Shown here one piece after another: positions 9,762 through 19,236 of a stretch of DNA of 19,349 bases. The stretch spans positions 1 to 19,349 of the forward strand of contig CAZVAP010000014.1 in assembly GCA_964625125.1 (NCBI GenBank). The letters are read 5' to 3'. The stretch's first letter is position 1; each line of letters starts with the position of its first letter. This stretch comes from CAZVAP01 sp964625125. Lineage in GTDB: Bacteria > Patescibacteriota > Gracilibacteria > Absconditabacterales > Absconditicoccaceae. The position numbers and the translations under genes are program-made. Under the pieces are notes generated by a model. The model was not told the origin of the DNA, made no database searches, and saw only the letters and a program-made list of their open reading frames with translations.

Positions 9762-10181
9762 TTATATTTTATAAATTAAAATAACCAATATAAGTGAGAT
9801 AATTACTAACAGTATCATTGCTAACAATAATATTTTCAATTTTTTAAAGGAAATAATATTATCCTCTAATAACTTCAATGATACTAATAAATCTCCTACT
9901 TTTCCATTAAGTAAATCTTTTACAAATTCCTTATAAGTACCGAAGTTATCAATTGACTCACTTAATTTTTTAGCTAAAACATCATTATAATAAGATACTA
10001 ACTCCTCCTTTAAAAGTTGTTTCTTACAAGCTTCGGTATAATAAAAGGAAATCATATTCCTATATATTTGATTGTATATAATATAAATTTTTTGTCAAAT
10101 CTTTTTAGAAATTTTACATACAAAAATTAAAATAAAAGTCAAAAATGCAATAAAACTTATAAATATGATAAAAACATACAT
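9762..10181 (-). CDS. Small protein with N- and C-terminal membrane segments
   Basis: The 139-aa product is unrecognised. Reading one TGA as Gly (KKIGQK, near 10101) extends the frame from an internal ATG at 10055 up to an ATG at 10181. This adds an N-terminal transmembrane segment (MYVFIIFISFIAFLTFILIF). The middle (about 45-110) is helical and charged (CKKQLLKEELVSYYNDVLAKK). A second membrane segment closes the protein (LLLAMILLVIISLILVILI). It could span the membrane twice with the middle domain on one face. It lies between tilS (34-base gap) and pilT (5-base gap). A link to pilus machinery is possible from position only. Confidence 0.7.
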
Positions 10182-10215
10182 TTTAAATACTTTAGAAATA
10201 AAAACTTAATTAATT

Positions 10216-11079
10216 TTAATCTGTTTTAAAATTTTTGTCAATTTTTAGATAAATTTTTCAATTTTTTTTATAAAAGAATATCTTTCAATATCTTTTAAAA
10301 CCTCATCCTTTTGCATAATTTATATAGTTTAAAATTTCATCAATTACTCAATGTCTTAAATCCTTTACTCAAAAATAATCCAATAATTGTTTAACAAAAA
10401 ATTTTTTATGATAAGTTGGCATTGTTAATAAAAATATATTATTATCTTGTTCAGTAAGATATTCAAATAAGTTAAATGTAGGATATAAAGATTCTAGTTG
10501 AGTATACAGATTTTGAAAAGAATAATAAAATTTATAGTCTATATTTTCCAAAAATGAAATTATTTTGTTTCTAATTAGATTTCTTTTAGAAAATTTAATA
10601 TCAAAATTAGTATAATCAACAAAATAAGGAATATCTAAAGATTCACATTTCTTTAAAATATCAAATTTAGGAATATTTATTAAGGGTCTTATAATTTTTC
10701 TTGAGTAATCAATTTTTCTCATATTTAAAAATCAATCTAGTCATCATCACCTTAGTAAATTTAAAAATGAAGTTTCAATTCTATCAGTTAAATTATGACC
10801 TAATGCAAGCCAATATTTTCACCAACCAATTTTTTTAAAAAAATCATATCTTGCTTTTCTTAAGGTACTTTCTTTAAAATCTTTTCAACTATACTTATTA
10901 GAAACAAAATCATAATTTTTAAAAATATCCCTTAAATATTTTTCTTCTTTTTCAGAATCTTTACGAAAATTATGATTGTAATGAGCTAAAATCAACTTAT
11001 CTTTTCAAAATTTTTTAGAAAGTAAAAAAGTCAAAAACATACTATCAGGTCATCAACTTAATCAAATTATTATCTTCAT
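10216..11079 (-). CDS. tilS: tRNA(Ile)-lysidine synthase TilS
   Basis: This 287-aa enzyme modifies C34 of the AUA-reading tRNA(Ile) to lysidine using ATP and lysine. The PP-loop SGGPDS is at residues 8-13; both of its glycines are TGA. Further family signatures are LILAHYNHNFR, LALGHNLTDRIET and LLRGGGLDGFLNM, where three consecutive TGA codons encode GGG, then IIRPLI. Residues after about 190 are helical, and the C-terminus (YGKIFFYKKNGKIYLKI) looks like a shortened TilS C-terminal domain. At 287 aa it is shorter than E. coli TilS and closer to compact versions. Likely first gene of the operon running to pilT. Confidence 0.93.
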
Positions 11080-11207
11080 ATATACATATTTTAATATTAA
11101 ATTTATTTAATACTAATAATAATATAGAAACTTTATACTTTTGTTAAAACTGTAAAAGAGTTAGAAAATAAAAGCTTTAATAAAAATTTGTTTAAAATCT
11201 TTAGTTA

Positions 11208-11281
11208 ATTTGTTAAAAATTTCATTAAATTTTATCTTTTCTAAAAATTAGTTTTTAACATTTTTTTTATTTTTAACAAAT
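11208..11281. repeat. Perfect 13-bp inverted repeat around the yceD stop codon
   Basis: ATTTGTTAAAAAT (11208-11220) and its exact reverse complement (11269-11281) flank the yceD 3' end, with an 11-bp palindrome CTAAAAATTAG (11241-11251) between them. A transcript could fold into a long AT-rich hairpin covering the stop codon. The surrounding 11080-11240 gap between yceD and tilS holds no gene. It might act in 3'-end formation, but AT composition makes chance pairing plausible. Confidence 0.45.
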
Positions 11282-11768
11282 CTCAAAATCTTATATTATT
11301 CTCATTAAAAATATCTTGATTTTTTTGAATATCTGTATCTTCCTGGCTTGAATGTTTTCAACAATTTTTAACAACAGGTTCTTCATTTTTAACAATAATT
11401 TCAATTAAAGGTGTTAAATCTATTACTTTATTTTTCATATCTATAGGAAAAGTTGTATCATAAATTTTTTCATTTATTGGGTATTTTTCTTCATTTACAA
11501 ATTTAATTTCTTCATTAGGTTGTAACTTATATCCTTTTTCATATTCTTGCCCACAGATATCACATTTATATTTTAATTTGAATTCTAGTTCTTTTATTTT
11601 TAATATAATTTCATCTTGATTGATTCATTGTAAAAATATTTTTCCCTTTAATCAAGGCTCTTCTATTTCTATTTCTTTTAAAAATTTTCTGTTAAATTCT
11701 ACTTTATCTGTATTTCCTGGATTATTTAGCAAATCAGCTATTTTAATTTTCCATGCATAATCTTTCAT
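11241..11768 (-). CDS. yceD: YceD (DUF177) family protein
   Basis: The 175-aa product resembles the YceD/DUF177 family, linked in bacteria to 23S rRNA accumulation and ribosome assembly. Visible features are the N-terminal MKDYAWKIKIADLLNN with a beta-rich half, then a CxxC pair (KYKCDICGQEY, about residues 91-94). Typical of the family are the later DLTPLIEIIVKNEEPVVKNC and a terminal NENNIRFGDLLKIKKML. YceD is often followed by rpmF (ribosomal protein L32); here the next gene downstream is tilS instead. It is transcribed divergently from the plus-strand operon, with a good TATAAT box 11 bases before the ATG. Assignment is by pattern and moderately sure. Confidence 0.72.
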
Positions 11769-11842
11769 TTTTATTGAAAATTATAAGATAAAAATTACAC
11801 TAATTTATAGTGGATAGTTTACTTATTTATTTTTAAAACACA
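11769..11842. promoter_or_regulatory. Divergent promoter region between yceD and the VirB2-like genes
   Basis: This 74-base gap separates two outward genes. On the minus strand TATAAT sits 11 bases before the yceD ATG, so its transcript would have only a few untranslated bases. On the plus strand TATAGT (11806-11811) lies 31 bases before the next ATG. No convincing -35 boxes are seen. Confidence 0.4.
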
Positions 11843-12271
11843 ATGAAAAAACTACTTATTCTAATAGGATTTTTTCTTATTTGACTTATAAAATTAGTTA
11901 GTTTTTCTTTTGCAGAAGATGCTTTAGATGATGTGCTATGAGTTGATTCTGATGCTGGAAATTATCAAATTATTAATCAGAAAGATGATGTTAAATGACT
12001 TGTTGTTTCTCAAAAAGGTATTTTAGGTTCAAAAGATAAACCTTCATTAATTGTTAGAATATCTAAATTAATGCTAAAATTTGCAGTAATTATAGGGGTT
12101 ATAGTATTTTTAGTTGGTTGAATTAGATTTATACTTGTATTTGGTGATGATAATAAAGCTCTTAAAATAAGAGATAATTTAATGATAGCTATTGCTTGAT
12201 TTTTAATAGCATTTGGAGCTTGGGTAATATTGCAACTTATTTTATCTATTTGACCATCAATATGATGATAA
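11843..12271 (+). CDS. VirB2/TrbC-like two-helix membrane protein (pilin-like)
   Basis: The 142-aa product has a signal peptide (MKKLLILIGFFLIGLIKLVSFSFAE). A polar segment follows, then two hydrophobic helices near residues 75-97 (KFAVIIGVIVFLVGGIRFIL) and 111-134 (LMIAIAGFLIAFGAWVILQL), joined by a short charged turn (GDDNKALKIRD). This layout is typical of TrbC/VirB2 pilin-like proteins, common as small genes in CPR bacteria. Several glycines, including two just before the TAA stop, are TGA. It overlaps the next gene by 10 bases. A role as a pilus or pore subunit is inferred; no VirB4 or VirD4 ATPase is present in the window. Confidence 0.7.
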
Positions 12272-12627
12272 AAAAAATATTGTGTAGTATTTTATTGGTT
12301 TTAAGTTTGTTTGTATATTCTTGGAGTTATGAAGTGGATTTACCTTGACCTACTCAAAATATACATTCTACAAGTAATATTTCAATGTCTTCATCAGATG
12401 ACCCTTATTATATGAGTTTATTTAAAGTTATTAATAAATACTTGTGGTTTTTTACTGGGGTTGTATCTTTTATTTTAGTATTAACTGCAGGTTATCGGCT
12501 AGTTACGTCTAAATGAAAAGCTGAGGATTTGAAAAAAGCTAATAAAATGCTAGTATGGGGATTGGTAGGTATATTTGTATCTTTACTATCATATGCAATA
12601 GTAAAAGTTTTAATAAATTTATTTTAA
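12262..12627 (+). CDS. Second VirB2/TrbC-like two-helix membrane protein
   Basis: The 121-aa product has a signal peptide (MMIKKILCSILLVLSLFVYSWS), a short Ser-rich extracellular part and two membrane helices (FFTGVVSFILVLTAGYRLV and MLVWGLVGIFVSLLSYAIV). A basic turn, SKGKAEDLKKANK, lies between them. This is the same plan as the preceding gene, though the sequences differ. The start could be either of two adjacent ATGs (12262 or 12265); both lie inside the end of the upstream gene, implying coupled translation. The next gene starts 3 bases after its stop. Confidence 0.7.
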
Positions 12628-12630
12628 AAT

Positions 12631-14154
12631 ATGATTTCAAAAGTTTACTCTGCTTTTAATATTGGGTTAAATACCTTTTTGGTTTCTGTAGAATGAGATA
12701 GTTCTAAAGCTTTACCCACAATAGATATAGTTTGACTTGCTGATACATCTGTAAAGGAAGCTAAGGAAAGGATTAAATCAGCTTTTAAAAATATAGGTAT
12801 AACTTTGCCACCTAAAAAATTTATAATTAATTTATCTCCTTCTAATTTAAAAAAATCTTGAAATAACTTTGATTTACCTATAGCTGTGAGTATTTTAAAT
12901 TTAATTTTAGACAATATAGACAATTCTTGGATCTCTACTTCATTATTTGTATGAGAATTAGGTTTAGATGGAGAAATTAAGCCTGTAAATGGAATTATCC
13001 CTTTAGTTTTAGAAGCTAAAAAACAAGGTTTTAAGCATTTTTTTATTCCTGAAGGAAATTCAAAAGAAGCTAGTTATATAGGCTGAATTAATATTGTTCC
13101 TGTAAAAAATTTACAAGATGTTATAAATATTATTACAAATAAAGAAAAACCAGTATTTTTACCTAAATCAAAACTTGAAGAAAAATATAATATTTTAGTT
13201 GATTTTGCTGATATTAAGTGAAATCATTTACAAAAAAGAGCTTTAATGGTTGCTGCTGCTTGAATGCATAATCTTTTAATGATTTGACCTCCTGGAAGTT
13301 GAAAAACTTTACTGGCTAAAGCTTTAATGTGAATTTTACCTCCTTTATCTGAAGATGAAATTTTAGAAACTTCTATGATTTATTCGGTGAAAGGATTATT
13401 AAATAATGAGGTTCCTGTAATTAATTTTAGACCTTTTAGGATAGTACATCATACTGCTTCTTCTGTAAGTATAATTGGTTGAGGTTCTAATTTGCAACCA
13501 GGAGAAATATCTTTAGCTAATAATTGAGTTTTGTTTTTTGATGAATTACCAGAATTTCCAAGGTCTGTTTTAGAGGTTTTAAGGCAACCATTGGAAGATA
13601 GACAAATTACTATTAGTAGATCTTCTTGAACAACTACATACCCTGCTAAATTTATGTTTGTAGCTGCTATGAACCCTTGTAAATGTTGATTTTTCCAGGA
13701 TAAAGAAAAAGAATGTACATGCTCTATTAATGATGTTAAAAAATATCAGAGTAAAATTTCTTGACCTTTATTAGATAGATTTGACTTGCTAGTAGAAGTT
13801 CCTAGACAGAAAATAGACAAAATTTTGTCTAGTTCTAAAGAAGAAAGTTCTGTAGAAATTAGAAAAAAAGTTATTAAAGCTTGGGAAATTCAAAGAAAAA
13901 GATATGAATGAGAAAAAATACATTTTAATTCACAATTAGATGCAAAATTAATTGATAAATATTGTAAATTAGATGATACTTCTAAAAATATTTTAAAACA
14001 AGCTTCTGAAAAATTATTTTTATCTGCTAGAGCTATTCATAGAATAATAAAATTAGCTAGGACTTTAGCAGATTTAGAATGAGTTGAAAATATTTCTTCT
14101 TCTCATATTCTAGAAGCTTTACAATATAGAAGTAAATCTATGTTTGTAGCTTAA
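12631..14154 (+). CDS. comM: ComM/YifB family AAA+ ATPase (Mg-chelatase-like)
   Basis: This 507-aa protein has the full YifB/ComM layout. The N-terminal ChlI-like domain shows VEGDSSKALPTIDIVGLADTS and LSPSNLKKSGNNFDLPIA. The AAA+ core has Walker A GPPGSGKT (residues 219-226, second G of GSGK from TGA), Walker B GVLFFDELPEF and the arginine-bearing LLDRFDLLVEV. A Cys cluster (NPCKCG ... CTCS) is as in the family. A C-terminal helical part (LSARAIHRIIKLARTLADLE) ends it. ComM is known in Gram-negative bacteria as a branch-migration helicase promoting integration of incoming DNA during transformation. Its presence with comEC and pilT supports competence. It follows the VirB2-like genes with a 3-base gap. 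Confidence 0.92.
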
Positions 14155-14178
14155 TTTTATTAACTAAAAATTTAAAAA

Positions 14179-14799
14179 ATGGATAAGATGGAAAGAAATA
14201 TTATGGTTGTTCCAGTTAATGTTTTATTTTCTGAGTATGAAAGAAAAACAGGTTTTTATGATAAAAGCTATGATTTTAAAACTATTATTGAAAATAATTT
14301 TGAATATATGAAAAGAAAATTTGCTGAATATGATGAAAATTATAAACAACCTTTACCTTATGCTTTATTACAATCTCCGGATGGTAAGTTTTTTATGTAT
14401 CAAAGATGAGGGAAAAATTCTCAAGTAGGGGAGTCTAGACTTTATGATAAAGTTTCATTTTGAGTAGGCTGACATATTGAGGAAGATGTTAAAGATTCAA
14501 AAACTCCTCTTGAAGAATCTTTACTAAGGGAAATTGAAGAAGAAACTTGATTATCAAGAAAAGATATCCAGGACATAAAATTAGTTTGATATATAAATGA
14601 TGATACAAATGAAGTTTGAAAAGTGCATTTTTGAGTGGCATATATTGTAAAATTAAAGACTGATAAATTTAAGATAGATGAATGAGAATTGGCTTACTGA
14701 GAATTTTTACATAAAAATGACATTATAAAATTAATTAATAATCCTAAAGTTGACATAGAGCCTTGGTCTAAAATTATTTTAGAGAACTTAGTTTTATAG
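14179..14799 (+). CDS. NUDIX hydrolase with an expanded Nudix box
   Basis: The 206-aa product carries FGVGGHIEEDVKDSKTPLEE followed by REIEEETGL. This is a Nudix box in which the spacing between the leading Gly and the REUxEExGU half is several residues longer than the canonical 23-residue motif. Such spacing occurs in a subgroup of phosphoesterase-like NUDIX proteins. Nudix enzymes cleave nucleoside diphosphate derivatives using a metal bound by the Glu residues, all of which are present. The substrate cannot be told. The N-terminus (MDKMERNIMVVPVNVLF) offers two ATGs; the first is used here. It lies 24 bases after comM and 3 bases before the DedA-PAP2 gene. Confidence 0.85.
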
Positions 14800-14802
14800 T
14801 TA

Positions 14803-16731
14803 ATGATATATATATTTCTTTTTGTATTTATTTTTTTTGAGTCCTTAATTTGAATTTGATATTTTTTTCCTGGTTCCTTATTTTTGGTTTTATCTGTTTC
14901 TTATGTTCATAATTTCTTTTTGCTAGCTTTAATAGCTTTGTCAGCTAATATATTAGGTTCAACATTAAATTATTTTCTTTGATATTTTGCAGGAAAGAAA
15001 GTACTTACTAAATGATATCTTTTTTTAAAAAAAGATTATTTCAAAAAGGGTATAGAGTTTGCTCATAAATATAAGGGTCGTTTTATTTTAATTTGAAAAT
15101 TAGTACCTGGTATCAAAGAAATTATTACTTTTATTGCTTGAGTTTTTCATATTCCTTTTAAAAAATTTATTTTTTGGAATTTTTTAGGAGCTTTAATATG
15201 GTTTATTATTTATTTTTTATTGGGATATATATTTTGATTTTCTTCTTATTTTTTAATTCATTATTTTTGAAAGCTTTGACAATTATTTGGTTTTATTTTT
15301 GTTCTGTTGTTGTTTTTTGGCTTATTAAACTTATTTTTGACTTATTTTTGAAAAAAAATGTACATTTTTGTAAAGCAAACTTTTTATTATTTTAAAAATA
15401 AGTATTTTCCTAATTTAAAAATTAATTTAAGTTTTGTTATCTGATTAATTGTAGCTTTTATTGCAATTTCTTTATTATTTGATTATTTTTGATTTGTAAA
15501 ATTATTTTATAATCTTCCATTGATTCATAATACTGATATTTCTATTTCTAATATGATGGTATATTTTTATGACCCTTATCTATTAAAATTGGCTTTATTA
15601 GTTAGCTATTTTTGAAGTTTTATTTGAATATTTTTATTAGCTAGTTTATTTTTATGTTTTGAAAAAAATAAAATTTGGAGATTAAGGCTTATATTGGGTA
15701 TATTTTCTGTTACTTTTCTGGTTTTGTTAACAAAATATATTGTGGCTAGACATAGACCAGAAATGTCTGTTTATATAGAATATTTTTACTCATTTCCATC
15801 TGCTCATGCTTCTTTATCTATGTTTTTTTACTTATTTTTGGCTTTTTATTTAGCTGGTAAATCAAAATATTGGAATGAAAAGATAAATTGGCTTATATTT
15901 TTTTCCTTTGTAATATTTTTAATTGGTTTAAGTAGGTTGTATTTAAATGTACATTATTTCTCAGATATAGTAGGATGATATTGGATTTGATTTGTATTAT
16001 TTGTGTTAGTTATGTTGATTCCTAAAAGTAAATATGAATATAAGTTTAATGTTAGTTGTTTTTTTATTTTGTTTTTGGTGTTTTTATTATTTTTGGGATA
16101 TTATATAAATAAACCTCTTAAAATTTATAAATTTAAGCCAGAAAAAACCTATATAGACAATATAGACAAATTTCTTTATAATGACAAATATAAATATGTT
16201 ACTACTATTTTTGGTAGGAAGACTGAACCTATTAATTTTATTTTTTTAGTTTTTACAGGAAATGATTTAATAAATTTATTTAAGAAAGCAGGTTTTGTTT
16301 CTACTGATAAAGTTAATATTAAATCTATTAAAACTCTTACCCAGTCTGCATATGCAGGATTAAAATATCCCAATGCCCCTATGTTACCATTAATTTGGAA
16401 TAATTTAGTTCAAACATATAATTTTCAAGAACAGGAAAATAATTTATTGTTTAGACATCATATTAGAATTTGGAATACTCATATTAAATATTGAAGTTAT
16501 AATATTTTCGTATGAAGTGCTGTGTTTGATAATTGACTAAAATGGAAAATTACTCATAAAATTAGTCCAGACTTAGATAAAGAAAGAGAATATTTTTTTT
16601 CTAGATTAGTTAAAACAGGTTTAATTACTAAATGGAAGAAAATTCAATTAGTTAGGCCCTTTACTTGATATAATTTTTCTTATGATAAATTTTATACTGA
16701 TTGAAAAGCTTATATTTTATGGGTTAAATAA
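14803..16731 (+). CDS. DedA-PAP2-LssY_C fusion membrane protein
   Basis: The 642-aa single frame joins three modules. Residues 1-180 are DedA/VTT-like, with GKLVPGIKEIITFIAG (98-113) and a helix-rich hydrophobic fold; the usual Arg after PG is Lys105. Residues about 205-405 are a PAP2 lipid phosphatase with all motifs: KX6RP (K311-P319), PSAH (332-335) and SRX5HX3D (S377, R378, H384, D388). Residues about 420-642 are soluble and resemble the LssY C-terminal domain (TTIFGRKTEPINFIFLV ... HHIRIW). DedA proteins scramble or transport lipids and PAP2 enzymes dephosphorylate lipid phosphates, so undecaprenyl or phospholipid recycling is a reasonable guess. Standard-code reading would cut it into several pieces, but the frame is intact. 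Confidence 0.85.
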
Positions 16732-16806
16732 TAGTGTTGTATTTACTTTTATAAATCTTATACTCAAACAATTTAATAAACATAAATTTATTTTTTAAAG
16801 TTAAAT
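16732..16806 (+). promoter_or_regulatory. Gap before typA with a possible promoter
   Basis: This 75-base AT-rich spacer holds TATACT near 16759-16764 about 40 bases before the typA start. No hairpin terminator for the preceding operon and no Shine-Dalgarno motif are visible. Confidence 0.3.
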
Positions 16807-18606
16807 ATGGAATTTAGAAATATTGCAATTATTGCTCATGTTGATCATTGAAAAACTACTCTAGTTGATGCTTTATTAAAACAAAGTTGACTTTTTAGAG
16901 ATAATCAAGAAGTTGGTAATAGACTAATGGATACAAATGAACAAGAAAAAGAAAGATGAATAACAATTTATAGTAAAAATACAGCTGTAAAATATAAAAA
17001 TGTAAAAATTAATATTATAGACACACCTGGACATGCTGACTTTTCCTCAGAAGTTGAAAGAGTTTTAAGAATGGTAGATTGAGTAGTTTTAGTAGTTGAT
17101 GCATATGAAGGTCCTATGCCTCAAACTAAATTTGTTTTGAAAAAATCTTTAGAATTATGATTAAAACCATTGGTAGTTATTAATAAAATTGATAAACCTA
17201 CAGCTAGACCTGATGAAGTGGTTGATGAAGTTTTTGATTTAATGGATAAGTTAGGTGCAAATGATGAACAATTAGATTTTCCAGTTATTTATGCTATTGC
17301 AAGAGATGGAATAGCTAAAAATTCTTTAGATGATAATTCAGATAATATATTTCCATTATTTGATGCAATTTTAAAGTATATTCCTCCAGCTCCATCAGAT
17401 ATAAATAAGCCTTTTAGAATGCAGGTTGTTAATCTTGATTATGATAATTTTCTGGGAAGAATGGGTGTAGGAAGAATATATGAAGGTAAAGTAAAAGTAT
17501 GACAGCAAGTGGTAGTTATAGACAAAAATGGACAAAAAAGGAAAGCTAAAGTATCAGCTATTTTGGTAACAGAATGATTAGCAAAGAAAAAAGTTTCTGA
17601 AGCTCAAGCCTGAGACGTAGTTCAAATAGCCTGAATAAGTGATATATTTGTAGGTGAAACAATTTGTGAAAATGAAAATCAAGAACCTTTACCAAAAATA
17701 AAGATAGATGAACCTACATATAAAATGAAATTTTTAGTAAATAATAGTCCTTTTGCTGGTAGAGAGTGAAAATATGTAACTTCTAGACAAATTAGAGAAA
17801 GGTTAGAAAGAGAACTGGAAACTAATGTATGATTGAGAATTAATTTTGGAGCAGACGAATTTGAAGTTGCTGGAAGAGGAGAACTACATTTGTCTGTTTT
17901 GATAGAAGCTATGAGAAGAGAAGGATTTGAATTGCAAGTAGGAGCTCCTCAAGTAGTTTTTAAAGAGATAGATTGACAAAAATATGAACCTATAGAAATA
18001 GTTAATATTTTTACTCCTAGTGAATTTGCAGGTTCTATTATTGAGAAACTATGAAAAAGAAAGTGAGAAATGTTAGAAATGAATGAAGAAAATGGAGTAA
18101 CTAATTTAGTTTTTAAAATTCCTTCAAGGTGATTAATTTGATTTAAGTCAGAGTTTACTACGATGACTAAGTGAGAATGAATTTTATCTTCAACTTTTGA
18201 GTGATATGAACCTTATAAATGAGATATAGACAGAAGACAAGTATGAAGTATGATTTCTTGAGAAACAGGAATAGCAATGACTTATTCTTTATGGAATTTA
18301 CAGGAGAGATGACCTATATTTATTGAACCTGGAACAGAAGTATATGAATGAATGATTATTTGAGAGCATTTGAAATGAGGTGATTTAGTAGTAAATCCTT
18401 GTAAAAATAAAAAATTAACAAATATGAGAGCAGCTGGTTCAGATGAAGCTATGAGATTAACTCCTCCTATTAAAATGACTTTAGAACAAGCAATTGATTA
18501 TATTTGAGAAGATGAGTATGTGGAAATTACTCCCAAAAATATAAGATTAAGGAAAATTCATTTAACAGAAAACGAAAGGAAAAAGGCTAAAAAAGCTTGA
18601 AAATAG
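16807..18606 (+). CDS. typA: Ribosome-binding GTPase TypA/BipA
   Basis: This 599-aa translational GTPase is of normal family length. G1 is AHVDHGKTT (residues 10-18, G15 encoded by TGA), switch I ERGITI (49-54), G3 DTPGHAD (72-78) and G4 NKID (126-129). The EF-Tu-like domain 2 follows, then the BipA-specific part: AGRGELHLSVLIEAMRREG, VFKIPSRGLIGFKSEF and DEAMRLTPPIKMTLEQAIDY. TypA assists ribosome assembly and translation under stress or cold. Gly codons are a mix of GGN and TGA. The stop TAG is directly followed by the promoter of the tmRNA gene, placing two translation-quality genes side by side. Confidence 0.97.
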
Positions 18607-18611
18607 AAATA

Positions 18612-18639
18612 TTGAAAAATTTAATTATTTTGTTATTAT
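18612..18639 (+). promoter_or_regulatory. Probable promoter of the tmRNA gene
   Basis: TTGAAA (18612-18617) and TATTAT (18634-18639) are separated by 16 bases and end four bases before the tmRNA 5' end. It starts six bases after the typA stop. Confidence 0.55.
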
Positions 18640-18643
18640 TAAA

Positions 18644-19022
18644 GTGGGTCTGAATGGCTTAGACAGGCACGAAGGTAATATAGCTGCCAGGGGTGTTTGT
18701 AGGAGTTCACCTAAATAAACCTACAATAAAAAAAAGTGCAAACAAAGTAAAAGGTCTATTCGCAAGACTAGCTACATTTGCTCCAGCTTATGCTGCATAG
18801 TAGCTGCGAATAGAACCTATTCGAACCTTCTAGGCTCTGGTTGCCTGTCCATCCTAGAAGGCAGGTATATAAACAGGCATTATCTTAAACTAGACAGTTT
18901 GTATCATCTGTCTTAATTTAAAATGATACATTTACTAAAAGTCCTCCTATTGGAGGCTATCCTGGTAGATGGCTATATTGCCTTGTGTCTGGACACGGGT
19001 TCGATACCCGTCAGATCCACCA
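18644..19022 (+). ncRNA. ssrA: Transfer-messenger RNA (tmRNA)
   Basis: The ends form a tRNA-like acceptor: GTGGGTCTG at the 5' end pairs with CAGATCCAC before an encoded CCA. The T arm ACGGG-TTCGATA-CCCGT is clear. The tag frame begins with the resume codon GCA at 18738 and runs 20 codons (starting ANKVKG, ending APAYAA) to two consecutive TAG stops (18798-18803). The hydrophobic Ala-rich end is the usual degradation signal. A helix (GGTCTATTCGCA with TGCGAATAGAACC) encloses most of the tag, as H5 does elsewhere. The 379-nt length is normal. Tandem TAG fits an organism where TGA is not a stop. Confidence 0.96.
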
Positions 19023-19087
19023 AATGTATATAAATTTTATTAATATTTGAAAAATAAGATAAAATAAGGCCTTTTGATTATATTGTG

Positions 19088-19140
19088 AGTGTCGATGCGA
19101 AAATTTCAAAATATTTCAAAATATTTCAAGTATCGACACT
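19088..19140 (+). repeat. Long-loop hairpin with a tandem decamer in the loop
   Basis: AGTGTCGATGC (19088-19098) pairs with GTATCGACACT (19130-19140); one G-U pair favours the plus strand as transcript. The 31-base loop holds 2.7 copies of ATTTCAAAAT (19103-19129). It has only a short T run after it, so it is not an obvious terminator. It may be part of the tmRNA transcript's 3' trailer, a small RNA, or a protein-binding site. Confidence 0.6.
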
Positions 19141-19208
19141 TTAAATTATTGAGACTTAAATTTGCTAGGTAATACTATATATCCCAGAATATACTGTATT
19201 CTAAATTA

Positions 19209-19236
19209 AAAAAATCCTCTCTTAATGAGGATTTTT
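19209..19236 (+). terminator. Bidirectional intrinsic terminator
   Basis: AAATCCTC (19212-19219) pairs with GAGGATTT (19227-19234) around a seven-base loop, flanked by an A run before and a T run after. It could end transcription from tmRNA on the plus strand or from an off-window gene on the minus strand. The remaining 19237-19349 shows no gene or motif. Confidence 0.85.

Noticed and set aside
16176..16373. Minus-strand open frame within the LssY_C region
   Set aside because: Shadow of the DedA-PAP2-LssY_C gene, which is open and carries full motifs.
1312..18606. Apparent pseudogenes split by stops (comEC, tilS, comM, typA fragments)
   Set aside because: All breaks are in-frame TGA; reading them as Gly restores intact domains, so the genes are not decayed.
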